Shown here: positions 1-16,177 of the stretch, in pieces
Position numbering within the stretch: position 1 is the stretch's first letter
Layout of the letters: each line of letters starts with the position of its first letter
Assembly (NCBI GenBank): GCA_035575835.1
Contig: DATLXM010000007.1
Location: 5,025 to 69,024, forward strand
DNA length: 64,000 nt
Source of the DNA: Gaiellasilicea sp035575835
GTDB taxonomy: Bacteria > Actinomycetota > Thermoleophilia > Gaiellales > Gaiellaceae
Reading direction: 5' to 3'
Program-made: the position numbers and the translations under genes
The notes under the pieces: generated by a model
Seen by the model: only the letters and a program-made list of their open reading frames with translations
Told to the model about the DNA's origin: nothing
Database searches by the model: none

Positions 1-270
1 CGGACGTGGCTCGACGAGCTGGCGACCCGCCACGACTCGATCGGCGAGGTACGCGGGCTCGGCTCGATGCTCGCGCTCGAGCTCCGGGAGCAATCGCCCG
101 AGCTCGCGGGCGCCACGAGCGCGGCCGCGTTCGAGCGGGGCCTGCTCCTGCTCACGTGCGGGATCCACGGCAACGTGATCCGGCTCCTGCCGCCGCTGAC
201 GATCGCCGACGACGAGCTCGCACAGGGCCTCGATCTCCTGGAGGAGTCGCTTGTCGCAGCTGGAGGTTGA
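1..270 (+). CDS. 4-aminobutyrate-type class III aminotransferase, C-terminal end (partial)
   Basis: Only the last 89 codons are in the window; the PLP lysine and the start lie upstream of base 1. The tail reads GLGSMLALEL and later GIHGNVIRLLPPLTI, which match the small C-terminal domain of fold-type I, class III aminotransferases of the GabT/PuuE kind that move the amino group of GABA or a diamine product to 2-oxoglutarate. The stop codon (268-270) lies inside the following potA gene, a 20-base overlap. Co-transcription with a polyamine importer suggests a role in putrescine/GABA catabolism, but other omega-amino acids are possible because substrate residues are not visible. Confidence 0.8.
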   Translation, partial: RTWLDELATRHDSIGEVRGLGSMLALELREQSPELAGATSAAAFERGLLLLTCGIHGNVIRLLPPLTIADDELAQGLDLLEESLVAAGG

Positions 271-1288
271 CGTCCGGGTCGCTGGTCTCCGCAAGAGCTA
301 CGGCGACGTGGCCGCGGTGGACGGAGTCGACCTCGAGATCGGACGCGGCGAGTTCTTCACGCTTCTCGGCCCTTCCGGCTCGGGCAAGACCACGACCCTC
401 CGGATGATCGCGGGCTTCGAGCGGCCGGACTCCGGCACCGTCGAGCTGCGGGGCCGCGACGTCTCGGCGCTGCCTCCCTACGCACGCGACGTCAACACCG
501 TTTTTCAGGACTACGCCCTCTTCCCACACATGAGCGTGCGCGAGAACGTCGAATACGGCCTCCGCGTCAAGAAGGTCGCGCGCGCGGAGCGACGGACGCG
601 AGCGGCCGAGGCCCTCGAGCTCGTTCAGCTCGGCGAGCTCGGCGAGCGCAAACCGTCGCAGCTCTCGGGCGGCCAGCGCCAGCGGGTCGCGCTCGCGCGC
701 GCGATCGTGAACCGACCGCAGGCCCTGCTCCTCGACGAGCCGCTCGGCGCGCTCGACCTGAAGCTGCGCCAGGAGCTCCAGATCGAGCTGAAGCGGATCC
801 AGCAGGAGCTCGGGATCACCTTCGTCTACGTCACCCACGACCAGGAGGAGGCGCTGACGATGAGCGATCGCCTCGCGGTCTTCCGGGATGGCAAGATCGA
901 GCAGGTCGGGGCACCCGCGGAGGTGTACGAGCGTCCGTCGAGCGAGTTCATCGCGGGCTTCGTCGGGGTCTCGAACGTGCTCGAGCGTGACGGTCGCCGC
1001 TTCACGGTGCGGCCGGAGAAGATCCGCCTGCTCGGCGACGGGGAGCACCCGGAGCCGGGCGTCGACGTGGAGGAGGGCCGGATTCGGGAGGTCGTCTACG
1101 TCGGAGCGATCACCCGATATCACGTCGAGCTCGACGCAGGCGGAGAGCTGACAGTGCTGAGCCAGAACCTCGAGAGCGGTTCGAGCGAGGTGCTGGAGCG
1201 AAAGGGAAGCCGCGTCCGGGCCAGTTGGCGTCCGGAGCACGCTTTCACAATCGAAGCAACGACCGGGACGACGGAGGGAGATCGATGA
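251..1288 (+). CDS. potA: Spermidine/putrescine ABC transporter ATP-binding protein
   Basis: 345 residues. Cytoplasmic ATPase subunit of a polyamine-type importer. The ABC domain fills the first 235 residues, with Walker A GPSGSGKTT at about 40-48, signature LSGGQRQRV, Walker B ALLLDEPLGALD and the switch histidine in VTHDQEEA. A TOBE-like C-terminal domain follows, as in PotA (MalK/CysA class). The start is TTG 251, preceded at 240-246 by GGAGGAG, a strong Shine-Dalgarno inside the end of the aminotransferase gene. The stop overlaps potD as ATGA. Family is certain; the substrate (putrescine, spermidine or a related cation) is inferred from the neighbours. Confidence 0.93.
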   Translation: MSQLEVDVRVAGLRKSYGDVAAVDGVDLEIGRGEFFTLLGPSGSGKTTTLRMIAGFERPDSGTVELRGRDVSALPPYARDVNTVFQDYALFPHMSVRENVEYGLRVKKVARAERRTRAAEALELVQLGELGERKPSQLSGGQRQRVALARAIVNRPQALLLDEPLGALDLKLRQELQIELKRIQQELGITFVYVTHDQEEALTMSDRLAVFRDGKIEQVGAPAEVYERPSSEFIAGFVGVSNVLERDGRRFTVRPEKIRLLGDGEHPEPGVDVEEGRIREVVYVGAITRYHVELDAGGELTVLSQNLESGSSEVLERKGSRVRASWRPEHAFTIEATTGTTEGDR

Positions 1289-2514
1289 AGAAGCGACGAT
1301 ACGGACGCTGGGCGGCAGCACTGCTCGCCACGGGCGTCCTCAGCGTCATGGCCGCGGGCTGCGGCGGTGACGACGATGACGACGGGGGCTCTGAGGGCGG
1401 CGCGGCGACGACGGCTGCGGAGACCGGAGGCGCTCCCGAGGGGATGCTCCAGACACTCGGTGAGGGCGAGGGCCAGGTCAACCTGATCGCCTGGGCCGGC
1501 TACGTCGAGGACGGCACGACCGATCCGAAGGTCGACTGGGTCTCGGACTTCGAGACGCAGAGCGGCTGCCAGGTCAACGTCAAAGTCGGCAATACCTCCG
1601 ACGAGATGGTGACGTTGATGCGGACGGGCCAGTACGACGGCGTCTCCGCTTCGGGCGACGCGAGCCTCCGGCTCGTCGCCGCAGGTGACGTCGCCCCGGT
1701 CAACACGGACCTGATCGAGAACTACGAGGGCGTGTTCGACGGGCTCAAGGATCAGCCGCACAACACCGTCGACGACATCAACTACGGCGTCCCGCACGGC
1801 CGCGGAGCGAACCTGCTCCAGTACCGCACGGACATCGTCAAGCCGGCGCCCGATTCGTGGAGCGTCGTCTGGGACGAGAACTCGCCGTACAAGGGGAAGG
1901 TGACGGCCTACGACAGCCCGATCTACATCGCGGATGCCGCCGTCTATCTGAAGGCGACGCAGCCCGACCTCGGGATCGAGGATCCGTACGAGCTCGACGA
2001 CGAGCAGTTCACCGCGGCCGTCGACCTGCTCAAGGCCCAGCGCGGGATCATCGGCGAGTACTGGTCGGACTACACGAAGCAGATCGCCGCGTTCACGGGT
2101 GGCGAGAGCGCCGTCGGGACGACCTGGCAGGTGATCGTGAACGTGCTCGAAGGCGAGAAGGTGCCGGTCGCCGCGGTGCTCCCGAAGGAAGGGTCGACGG
2201 GGTGGTCCGACACCTGGATGATCTCGTCCAAGGCCGAGAACCCGAACTGCATGTACATGTGGATGAACCACATCATCTCGCCGAAGGCGAACGCAGCCGC
2301 GACCGAGTACTTCGGCGAGGCGCCTTCGAGCAAGGAGGCATGCGGCTTTACGGCCAACAAGGACCACTGCGCGGCGTTCCACGCCGACGACGAGGAGTAC
2401 TTCGACCAGATCTACTACTGGAAGACGCCGCAGGCCGACTGTGGTGACGACCGGGGCGAGGTCTGCAAGGACTACTCGGAATGGACGCAAGCCTGGACCG
2501 AGATCAAGGGCTAG
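1285..2514 (+). CDS. potD: Polyamine ABC transporter substrate-binding lipoprotein (PotD/PotF-like)
   Basis: 409 residues, extracytoplasmic binding protein. The N-terminus is a lipoprotein signal: positive MKKRRYGR, a hydrophobic stretch, then VMAAGC with the lipidated Cys followed by an Asp-rich linker. The mature part has the PotD fold pattern, with NLIAWAGYVEDG at the start and GVSASGDASLRLVAAGDVAPV as the usual position of the ligand lobe. Start ATG 1285 is chosen over upstream in-frame codons because GGAGGGA (1274-1280) precedes it and it forms an ATGA overlap with the potA stop. A strong hairpin with a T-rich tail lies immediately after the stop, separating this gene from the permeases. 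Confidence 0.92.
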   Translation: MKKRRYGRWAAALLATGVLSVMAAGCGGDDDDDGGSEGGAATTAAETGGAPEGMLQTLGEGEGQVNLIAWAGYVEDGTTDPKVDWVSDFETQSGCQVNVKVGNTSDEMVTLMRTGQYDGVSASGDASLRLVAAGDVAPVNTDLIENYEGVFDGLKDQPHNTVDDINYGVPHGRGANLLQYRTDIVKPAPDSWSVVWDENSPYKGKVTAYDSPIYIADAAVYLKATQPDLGIEDPYELDDEQFTAAVDLLKAQRGIIGEYWSDYTKQIAAFTGGESAVGTTWQVIVNVLEGEKVPVAAVLPKEGSTGWSDTWMISSKAENPNCMYMWMNHIISPKANAAATEYFGEAPSSKEACGFTANKDHCAAFHADDEEYFDQIYYWKTPQADCGDDRGEVCKDYSEWTQAWTEIKG

Positions 2515-2535
2515 CTCATCGCTACGCCTGAAGCA

Positions 2536-3420
2536 GTGAAGGCGCCGCCCCGGGACTCTCCGGGGCGGCGCCTTTCTTCGTTTCTCCATCGCCATCCTCG
2601 GCTGGGGCTCGGCCTGCTCCTGACGCCGCCGCTCTCGTGGCTCCTGCTCGCCTACCTCGGCTCCCTGGCCGTGCTCTTCGTGGCGGCTTTCTGGCGGCTC
2701 GATCCGTTCACGGCGGAGGTCGTCCGCGACTACGGGTTCCAGAACTTCGAGCAGCTCTGGGAGAGCGACGTCTACCGGGCGATCACCCAGAGGACGGTGT
2801 TGATCGCGGCCGCCGTAACCGTCACCGATGCCGTGCTCGCGTTCCCGATCGCCTTCTACATGGCGAAGGTCGCCTCGCCGCGGACCCGGAACCTGCTCGT
2901 CGTCGCGATCCTGCTTCCGCTCTGGGCGAGCTACCTCGTCAAGGTCTACGCCTGGCGGATCATCCTCCAGGAAGAGGGTGTCCTCAACTGGGCTCTTTCG
3001 CCGCTCGGGCTCTCGGGCCCGGGCTTCGGCAACGTCGCGACCTGGCTCGTCTTCTCCTACCTCTGGCTGCCGTTCATGATCCTGCCGGTCTACGCCGGGC
3101 TCGAGCGGATCCCCTCGTCGCTCCTCGAGGCCTCCGCCGACCTCGGCGCGCGGGGCGGCCGCACGCTGCGGCGGGTGGTCTTCCCGATGGCGCTCCCGGC
3201 GATCGCAGCGGGCTCGATCTTCACCTTCTCGCTCACGCTCGGCGACTACATCACGCCCGCGCTCGTCTCGAGCACTCAGTTCATCGGCAACGTCGTCTTC
3301 ATCAACGTCGGCGTCGCCAACAACCTTCCGTTCGCGGCTGCGTTCGCGACCGTGCCCGTCGCGGTGATGGTCGTCTACCTGCTCCTCGCTCGGCGCGCAG
3401 GGGCCTTCGACAGCCTATGA
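2536..3420 (+). CDS. potB: Polyamine ABC transporter permease (PotB-like)
   Basis: 294 residues with about six membrane helices; the first begins near LGLGLLLTPPLSWLLLAYLG. The permease EAA loop is visible as EASADLGARGGRTLRRVVFPMALPAI cut over residues of about 196-221, the contact point with PotA. The start is GTG 2536, the only ATG/GTG/TTG before the first helix, but it has a weak Shine-Dalgarno and is followed at once by the terminator-like hairpin, so the true start could be a CTG further in. It overlaps potC as ATGA. Together with PotC it forms the membrane channel. Confidence 0.88.
   Translation: MKAPPRDSPGRRLSSFLHRHPRLGLGLLLTPPLSWLLLAYLGSLAVLFVAAFWRLDPFTAEVVRDYGFQNFEQLWESDVYRAITQRTVLIAAAVTVTDAVLAFPIAFYMAKVASPRTRNLLVVAILLPLWASYLVKVYAWRIILQEEGVLNWALSPLGLSGPGFGNVATWLVFSYLWLPFMILPVYAGLERIPSSLLEASADLGARGGRTLRRVVFPMALPAIAAGSIFTFSLTLGDYITPALVSSTQFIGNVVFINVGVANNLPFAAAFATVPVAVMVVYLLLARRAGAFDSL
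2539..2578 (+). terminator. Intrinsic terminator-like hairpin between potD and potB
   Basis: A perfect 15-bp inverted repeat (2539-2553 pairs with 2560-2574, loop of six bases) is followed by TCTT and further T-rich sequence. This is a textbook rho-independent terminator shape. It starts one base after the only standard start codon available to potB, so it both ends the gabT-potA-potD transcript and forms the first codons of the permease. This would give more binding protein than permease. Confidence 0.8.
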
Positions 3421-4247
3421 CCTCCCGCGCCGGCACCTGGCTTCTCCGCGGCGCGACCGGGCTGACGCTCGGGTTCATCTACCTGCCGCTCTTCGTGATC
3501 TTCCTCTACGCCTTCAACGAGCGGCGCTCGCTCGTCTGGCCGATCCCAGGACTGACGACGAAGTGGTTCGGGCGGGCGATCGACAACCCTGGCGTGCGGG
3601 ATGCGCTGATGCTCTCCACCAAGGCGGCGCTCGGCGCAACCGTGATCGCGCTCCTGCTCGGGTCGCTGGCCGCAATGGCGGTCGCGCGCCATCGCTTCTT
3701 CGGTCGCGAGGCGATCTCCTTCCTCGTCATCCTCCCGATCGCCCTGCCTGGGATCGTGACCGGGATGGCCCTGAACGCGACCTTCCGCAATCTTCCCGAG
3801 CCGTTCGGCGTCGACCTCGGGCTCTTCACGATCATGGTCGGGCACGCGACCTTCTGCATCGTCGTCGTCTACAACAACGTCGTCGCGCGGCTGCGGCGGA
3901 GTGCGGCCTCGCTCGAGGAGGCCTCCGCAGACCTCGGCGCGGACGCCTGGCAAACGTTCCGCTACGTCACCTTCCCGCAGCTGAAGACCGCGCTCCTCGC
4001 GGGAGCGCTGCTCGCATTCGCGCTCAGCTTCGACGAGGTGATCGTGACGACGTTCACCGCCGGGGCCGACCAGACACTGCCGATCTGGATCCTGAACAAC
4101 CTCTCGCGCCCGAACCAGCTCCCGATCGTGAACGTGGTCGCGGTCTTCGTGATTCTGCTCTCCATGATCCCGGTCTACGTCGCCTCGCGGATCTCCAGCG
4201 GGTCGGCGGGGCCGCGGACGACAGGCGTTGCGGGTGGCGCGCGCTAG
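3417..4247 (+). CDS. potC: Polyamine ABC transporter permease (PotC-like)
   Basis: 276 residues, second membrane subunit of the importer. Start ATG 3417 overlaps the potB stop. The protein shows a first helix at GATGLTLGFIYLPLFVIFLYAF and an EAA loop EEASADLGADAWQTFRYVTF, matching PotC/PotI. The C-terminus is a short polar tail. The last four bases (CTAG) are shared with the stop of the convergent kinase gene on the other strand, so the two transcription units abut with no spacer. Confidence 0.9.
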   Translation: MTSRAGTWLLRGATGLTLGFIYLPLFVIFLYAFNERRSLVWPIPGLTTKWFGRAIDNPGVRDALMLSTKAALGATVIALLLGSLAAMAVARHRFFGREAISFLVILPIALPGIVTGMALNATFRNLPEPFGVDLGLFTIMVGHATFCIVVVYNNVVARLRRSAASLEEASADLGADAWQTFRYVTFPQLKTALLAGALLAFALSFDEVIVTTFTAGADQTLPIWILNNLSRPNQLPIVNVVAVFVILLSMIPVYVASRISSGSAGPRTTGVAGGAR

Positions 4248-6655
4248 CGGGTCTTCGCGGGCTTCTTCGCCGGGGCGCGCTTCGGTGCGGGCTGCTCGAA
4301 GACCGGCAGCTCGAGCACGAAAGTCGAGCCGACGCCGAGTTGGGACTCCACCCAGAGCGCACCGTCCATCCGGCGCACCAGCTCGCGACAGATGTAGAGC
4401 CCGAGGCCGGTTCCGCCGATCCCGCGGGTCATATTCGGGTCGAGCCGGTAGAACTTCTCGAAGATCCGGCGGTGCTCGGACGGCGGGATCCCGAGGCCCT
4501 CGTCCGTGACCGCGAAGCGGATTCGGGAATCGACCTCCGTCACCTGGAGCTCGACCTTGCCGCCGTCCGGTGAGTACTTGATCGCGTTGTCGATCAGGTT
4601 CACGAGCACTTGCTGGAGCTGCCCGCGATCGGCCGCCACGGGTGCGAGCCGTTTCGGTGCGTCGAGTCCCAGCTCGATCGCCTCGGGAAGATGCGTCCGC
4701 GTCGTGTCGAGGACGACCCTCGCCAGCTCGAGCGCGTCGAAGCGCTCGATCGCGACCGGCATTCGACCCGAGTCGAGGTGGCTCGCGAGCAGGAGATCGT
4801 TGACGATCCCGGCGAGCCGGTCGGATTCGCTCGCGATCACGCCGAGAAGCTCGTCCCGGATCTGGTCGTCGAGGTCGAGGTCGGTGCGCCGAATCGTCTG
4901 AGCCGACCCGTAGATCGCGGCGAGCGGGGTGCGCAGCTCGTGCGAGACGGTGGCGACGAAGTCGGCCCTCATCTCCTCGAGCGCGCGCTCCTCGGTCAGG
5001 TCGCGAAACGCGTAGACGACGCCCTCGTCGAAGCCGACCCCGGAGCCGGAGATCCAGAGCTCACGGCCGCCGAACTCGACCGGAACCGTCTCGGCCCTGA
5101 CGAGCGTGCCCGGCTTGCTCGCGACCGGGATCCTGGGAGCGATCTCCTCCCACTGGGGGACGACCTCGGTGATCGGCCGGCCGAGCACCTCCACCTCGGA
5201 TTGGCCGGTGATCACTGCGGCCGCGGTGTTCCAGAGCCTGATCACGCCTTCGCGATCGATGAGCACCACGCCGTCGCCCACCGCCTCCAGCACCCGGGCC
5301 GCGCGCCCGCGTCGTTGGGCCTCCTCGTAGAGGCGGGCGTTGTCGATCGCCGCCGCGGCGTGGCGCGCGAGCTCGACCGCGAGGGCCAGATCCTCCTCGC
5401 CGTAGGTGCGTCCCGACTCGGCGGTGACGAGGCTGATGGAGCCGAAGACCTCGCCGCGCGCCAGCAGCGGCACCGTCACGTACGAGCGAGGGGCGAGTGC
5501 GCGAGCGATCTCCATCTGCCCCTCGTCGAAGCCGAAGCCCTGGAGCGCCTTTTCGTCTACGTCGCTCACGAGCACGGCTTCCTGGAGGCGGATCGCCGCC
5601 GCACCGGCGGCACCGTTGGCACCGAGCATGGCCTCCTGGAGCTCGCGGGCCAGCGACACCTTCAGCGGGTCGACGTGCTCGAGCGCCAGCCGCCGCAGCG
5701 TTCCGCCGGTGAAGACGTCCACCGTGCACCAGTCGGCGACGCGCGGAACAGCAAGCTTTGCCACGTCGGCGAGCGTCTGCTCGTACTCGAGGGAGCTGCC
5801 GAGCACCCAACCGGCGTCGGTGAGGAAGCGTTGCCGGTCCTCCGCGCGCCTGCGGTCGTCGATATCGGTGTTGGTCCCGAACCATCGGACGACCTCGCCG
5901 GCGTCACCGCGCATCGGCACCGCGCGGGCGAGATGCCAGCGCCAGGCGTCCTCCGCTCCATGACGGAGGCGAAACTCGAACTCGTACGGCTCGCCCGTCG
6001 AGAGCGAGGCGCTCCAACGCTCGATGCACGCGGGGAGGTCTTCCGGGTGGACGCCGTCACCCCAGCCGGAGCCGATCAACTCGTCGAATGTCCGGTCGAA
6101 GAACTCGAGCACGCGCTCGTTGACGTAGTCGAGGTTCCCGTCGGGCAGCGCCGTCCACACCTGTTGCGGGATCGAGTCACCGAGGAACCGGTACCGCTCC
6201 TCGCTCGCCCGCTCGAGGGTCGCGAGCTCCTGCTCGCGCAGCAGCTCGCCCTGGCGGCGCACCTCGATCGTCATCTGCCAGAGGTCGATGAAGACGGAGA
6301 CCTTGGCCCGGAGCACGTCCGGGTCGAAGGGCTTCAGGAGGTAGTCGACCGCGCCCGTCTCGTAGCCGCGGAAAACGTTCTCGGCGTCCTTCGAGATGGC
6401 GGTCAGGAAGATGATCGGCACGCCCCTCGTCCGCTCCCGCTGCTTGATCAGCTTCGCGGTCTGAAAACCGTCCAGCCCGGGCATCTGGACGTCGAGCAGG
6501 ATCAGCGCGAATTCGTCCTGCAGCAGACGCCGCAGCGCCTCTTCGCCCGAGTCGGCGCGAACGAGCTCCTGGCCGAGCGGCTCCAGGATCGCCTCGAGTG
6601 CGAACAGGTTTTCGGGCGTGTCGTCGACACAGAGGATCCTCGCCTTGACGCTCAC
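4244..6655 (-). CDS. Receiver-PAS-GAF-PAS histidine kinase
   Basis: 803 residues, no membrane segment. Order: receiver (about 5-122, phospho-acceptor D55 in LILLDVQMPG), a short helix, PAS (about 152-272, with the YEFEFRLRH...W fold of PAS_3), GAF (about 285-445), a second PAS (about 453-555), HisKA with the phospho-histidine H572 in VSHELRTPLAA, and HATPase with N box NLIDNAIKYS and G boxes DEGLGIPP and GGTGLGL. A basic Ala/Lys/Pro tail ends the protein. Start GTG 6655 is preferred because it forms a GTGA overlap with the cheB stop; GTG 6664 is an in-frame alternative. It is the last gene of the operon with the HAMP-array kinase, CheR and CheB, so its receiver could accept phosphate from the large kinase. 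That link is inference. Confidence 0.9.
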   Translation of the reverse strand: MSVKARILCVDDTPENLFALEAILEPLGQELVRADSGEEALRRLLQDEFALILLDVQMPGLDGFQTAKLIKQRERTRGVPIIFLTAISKDAENVFRGYETGAVDYLLKPFDPDVLRAKVSVFIDLWQMTIEVRRQGELLREQELATLERASEERYRFLGDSIPQQVWTALPDGNLDYVNERVLEFFDRTFDELIGSGWGDGVHPEDLPACIERWSASLSTGEPYEFEFRLRHGAEDAWRWHLARAVPMRGDAGEVVRWFGTNTDIDDRRRAEDRQRFLTDAGWVLGSSLEYEQTLADVAKLAVPRVADWCTVDVFTGGTLRRLALEHVDPLKVSLARELQEAMLGANGAAGAAAIRLQEAVLVSDVDEKALQGFGFDEGQMEIARALAPRSYVTVPLLARGEVFGSISLVTAESGRTYGEEDLALAVELARHAAAAIDNARLYEEAQRRGRAARVLEAVGDGVVLIDREGVIRLWNTAAAVITGQSEVEVLGRPITEVVPQWEEIAPRIPVASKPGTLVRAETVPVEFGGRELWISGSGVGFDEGVVYAFRDLTEERALEEMRADFVATVSHELRTPLAAIYGSAQTIRRTDLDLDDQIRDELLGVIASESDRLAGIVNDLLLASHLDSGRMPVAIERFDALELARVVLDTTRTHLPEAIELGLDAPKRLAPVAADRGQLQQVLVNLIDNAIKYSPDGGKVELQVTEVDSRIRFAVTDEGLGIPPSEHRRIFEKFYRLDPNMTRGIGGTGLGLYICRELVRRMDGALWVESQLGVGSTFVLELPVFEQPAPKRAPAKKPAKTR

Positions 6656-7218
6656 TTGCAGCACAGCTCGTGGAGGAACCTCGGGATCTCCTCGACCGGG
6701 AGGATTGCGTCCGCGACCGACGCAGAGATCGCCGCGTCGGGCATGTCCCGGCGCGCAGCCGTGCCCGGTTCCTGGACGATCGTGACCCCGCCCTCGTTCT
6801 TGATCGCGGCGAGCCCCCGCGCTCCGTCCTCGTTCGCGCCGGTGAGCACGATTCCGATCGCCCGGTCACCGTACGACCGCGCGACCGACTCGAAGAGGAC
6901 GTCGATCGACGGACGGGCGAACTGGACGCGCTCATCCGTCGAGAAGGAGAAATGGCCGTTCTCGACGAGCAGGTGGTAGTCGGCGGGGGCGACGTAGACG
7001 TGGCAGCGCTCGATCGGCTCCTTGTCGTCGGGCTCGGTCACCGGCCGTTCGATATGCCGCTGGAGCAGGCCTTCGAGCGCCCCGCGATGGGAGTCGGCGC
7101 CGCGGTGCTGGGCGAGCACGATCGCCGGCTCGACTTCGGTCGAGAGACCGTCGAGCAGCGTGCTCACCGCATGAAGACCACCCCAGGATGCACCGATCGC
7201 GATCACCTCGTAGCTCAT
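6652..7218 (-). CDS. cheB: CheB-type protein-glutamate methylesterase, catalytic domain only
   Basis: 188 residues. This is the bare CheB_methylest domain without the usual N-terminal receiver. The catalytic triad positions are visible: Ser in IGASWGGLHA, His in AQHRGADSH, Asp in LTGANEDGARG. CheB removes methyl groups from glutamyl residues of chemoreceptors. Here no chemoreceptor, CheA or CheW gene is nearby. Start ATG 7218 forms an ATGA overlap with the cheR stop. The absence of a receiver means its activity is not controlled by direct phosphorylation in the classical way. Confidence 0.9.
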   Translation of the reverse strand: MSYEVIAIGASWGGLHAVSTLLDGLSTEVEPAIVLAQHRGADSHRGALEGLLQRHIERPVTEPDDKEPIERCHVYVAPADYHLLVENGHFSFSTDERVQFARPSIDVLFESVARSYGDRAIGIVLTGANEDGARGLAAIKNEGGVTIVQEPGTAARRDMPDAAISASVADAILPVEEIPRFLHELCCK

Positions 7219-8044
7219 CGAATCTTGCGGTAGAGCCGCTCCGCCGGATCGAGCTCCTCGAACGCCTCTTCGCGCGGAGAGAACTTGATCGTCTCCTTCT
7301 GCCCGAGGGCCATGATGCCGAACATCGCCAGGCTCTCGTAGAACAACTCGTGCACGTGCTCCTGGAGCGACTTGTCGAAATAGATCATCACGTTCCGGCA
7401 CGTGATCACGTTGAACTCGTTGAAGGCCGAGTCGGAGGCGAGGTTGTGCCGGGCGAAGACGACGTTCTCGACGAGCGCGCGTTGGAACTGCGCCCCGTCG
7501 TAGCGGGCCACGTAGTACTCGGAGAACGCGCGCGTCCCACCGGCCCGGATGTAGTTCTGGGTGTACTCCTGCATCTTGTCGAGTGGGAAGACACCGAGCC
7601 GTGCCTGCTCGAGCACCGCCTCGTTGATGTCGGTCGCGTAGATTCGTGTCCGCTCGGCGAGGCCTTCCTCGGCTAGGAGGATCGCCAGTGAGTAGACCTC
7701 CTCGCCGGTCGAGCAGCCCGCGACCCAGAGCCTGGAGTAAGGGTACGTCCGGAGCAGCGGCACGATCTCCGTGCGGAAGGCGAGGTAGAACGTGGGGTCG
7801 CGGAACATCGCCGTGACGTTGATCGAGAGGTCGAGCAGCAACCGTTCCATCACCCGGGGGTCGTGGAGGATCAGGTTCTGGAGCGCGGACACGGTCTCGA
7901 CCTTCTCGCCGTCCATCCGTCGCCGCAGCCGGCGGCGAAGCGACGCGGGCGCGTACTCACGGAAGTCGAAGCCGTAGAGGCGGTAGATCCCCTCGAGCAG
8001 GAGCTCGACCTCGATCTCCTCGAGGTCGAGCTCCTCGCGCCTGC

Positions 8045-8060
<16 letters not shown>
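7215..8060 (-). CDS. cheR: CheR-type protein-glutamate O-methyltransferase
   Basis: 281 residues. It has the CheR N-terminal helical domain (about 14-75, with FREYAPASLRRRLRRRM) and the SAM-dependent methyltransferase domain (about 85-278), with the SAM-binding motif WVAGCSTGEEVYSLAI and the downstream VITCRNVMIYFDKSLQ motif typical of CheR. Start GTG 8060 overlaps the end of the kinase gene by 16 bases, so translation is coupled. With CheB next to it, a reversible glutamate methylation cycle is encoded without any recognisable chemoreceptor in the operon. Confidence 0.92.
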
Positions 8061-15088
<7,028 letters not shown>

Positions 15089-15214
15089 TGGGGGGACTCC
15101 TTTGGCGGGGGTTGGGCGAAGCGGCGTTTCGGGGCGATATGCCCGTAAATGCGGGGTTTTTAACGGCGACCCGAATCCTTTTCGGGCCCTGGTGCGTTGA
15201 TTATCGGTCGAAAA

Positions 15215-16177
15215 TCAGGTTCTCGCCAGGGCGTTCGTCAGGTCGGCCCACAACTCCTCGGCCGGTTCGAGCCCGACACTGAGCCGGAGCAGGCCTTCCG
15301 GGACGCGGTCGCCTTCCCAGCGGTGGCGGGTCTCGATCGTCGTCTGCGTGCCGCCCAGGCTCGTCGCATTCACGATCGCCCGGGTCCCGGTCTCGACGGC
15401 CCGCGCCGCCGGCCCGCTCTCGACGTCGAAGGAGACGAGCCCCCCGAAGCCCGGGTAGCGGACGAGCGTCACCGCCGGGTGGCCGCGCAGACGCTCCGCG
15501 AGGTCGCGGGCGGTCTCCGTCTGGCGGAGCACCCGCACCTCGAGCGTCTTCAGGCCGCGCAGAAGGAGCCAGGCCGCATCGGGTGCCGGGGCGGCGCCGG
15601 TCGCGTTACGGAACGCCCGCAGCCGTTCGGCATCCTCCGGTCGGCGACAGACGACGGCCCCGAGCAGCGCGTCGTGGTGCCCGGCGAGGTACTTCGTGGC
15701 GCTGTGGAGGACGAAGTCGCAGCCGTGCTCGAGCGGGCGCAGGTGGATCGGGGTCGCGGCGGTGGCGTCGCAGACGACAGGGGCGGGGTGCGCCGCGGCC
15801 GCCGCGAAGTCGGGCATCGTCAGGTGCGGATTCGAGGGCGCCTCGATCCAGACGAGGTCGGCGTCGGATGGGGCGGAGGTCTGGTCGAACAGCTCGTGCC
15901 GGAGCCCCCAGCGCCCGAGCTCCGTGAAGGTGACGCCTGTCCCGTAGTAGGCGCCGCTCGCGAGTGCGACCCGCTTCCCCGGCTCGAGGAGCGCGAGCAC
16001 GATCGCGGTCGTCGCGGCGGTGCCCGACGCGAAGAGGACTGCCTCGCCGCCGTCGAGCTCGCCGAGGGCGCGTTCGGCGGCCGCTCCGTTCGGATGCCCC
16101 GTGCGGGCGTAATAGAACGAGCCCACGTCGCCGTCCACGTACGGCCAGACGGTCGAGCGGTCGAGAGGCTCCTCCAT
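15215..16177 (-). CDS. Cys/Met-metabolism PLP enzyme (cystathionine gamma-synthase-like)
   Basis: 320 residues, somewhat shorter than the usual 380. The PLP lysine lies in HSATKYLAGHHD, the PLP-phosphate site in ASGTAATT, and the cofactor aspartate in PVVCDATAAT; SFYYARTGHPN resembles the start of the family domain. These features place it in the trans-sulfuration family (gamma-synthases and lyases of cystathionine, methionine or homocysteine), but the exact reaction cannot be read from sequence. Start ATG 16177 overlaps the stop of the DUF4260 gene by one base (TGATG), so the pair is one operon. About 125 bases separate its end from the HAMP kinase start. Confidence 0.83.
   Translation of the reverse strand: MEEPLDRSTVWPYVDGDVGSFYYARTGHPNGAAAERALGELDGGEAVLFASGTAATTAIVLALLEPGKRVALASGAYYGTGVTFTELGRWGLRHELFDQTSAPSDADLVWIEAPSNPHLTMPDFAAAAAHPAPVVCDATAATPIHLRPLEHGCDFVLHSATKYLAGHHDALLGAVVCRRPEDAERLRAFRNATGAAPAPDAAWLLLRGLKTLEVRVLRQTETARDLAERLRGHPAVTLVRYPGFGGLVSFDVESGPAARAVETGTRAIVNATSLGGTQTTIETRHRWEGDRVPEGLLRLSVGLEPAEELWADLTNALART

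Noticed and set aside
15089..15214. Sigma-28 (flagellar) type promoter before the HAMP kinase, around TTAAAAACCCCG and GGGCATAT
   Set aside because: Only about half of the -10 consensus positions match and no flagellar genes are near; not strong enough to report as a promoter.
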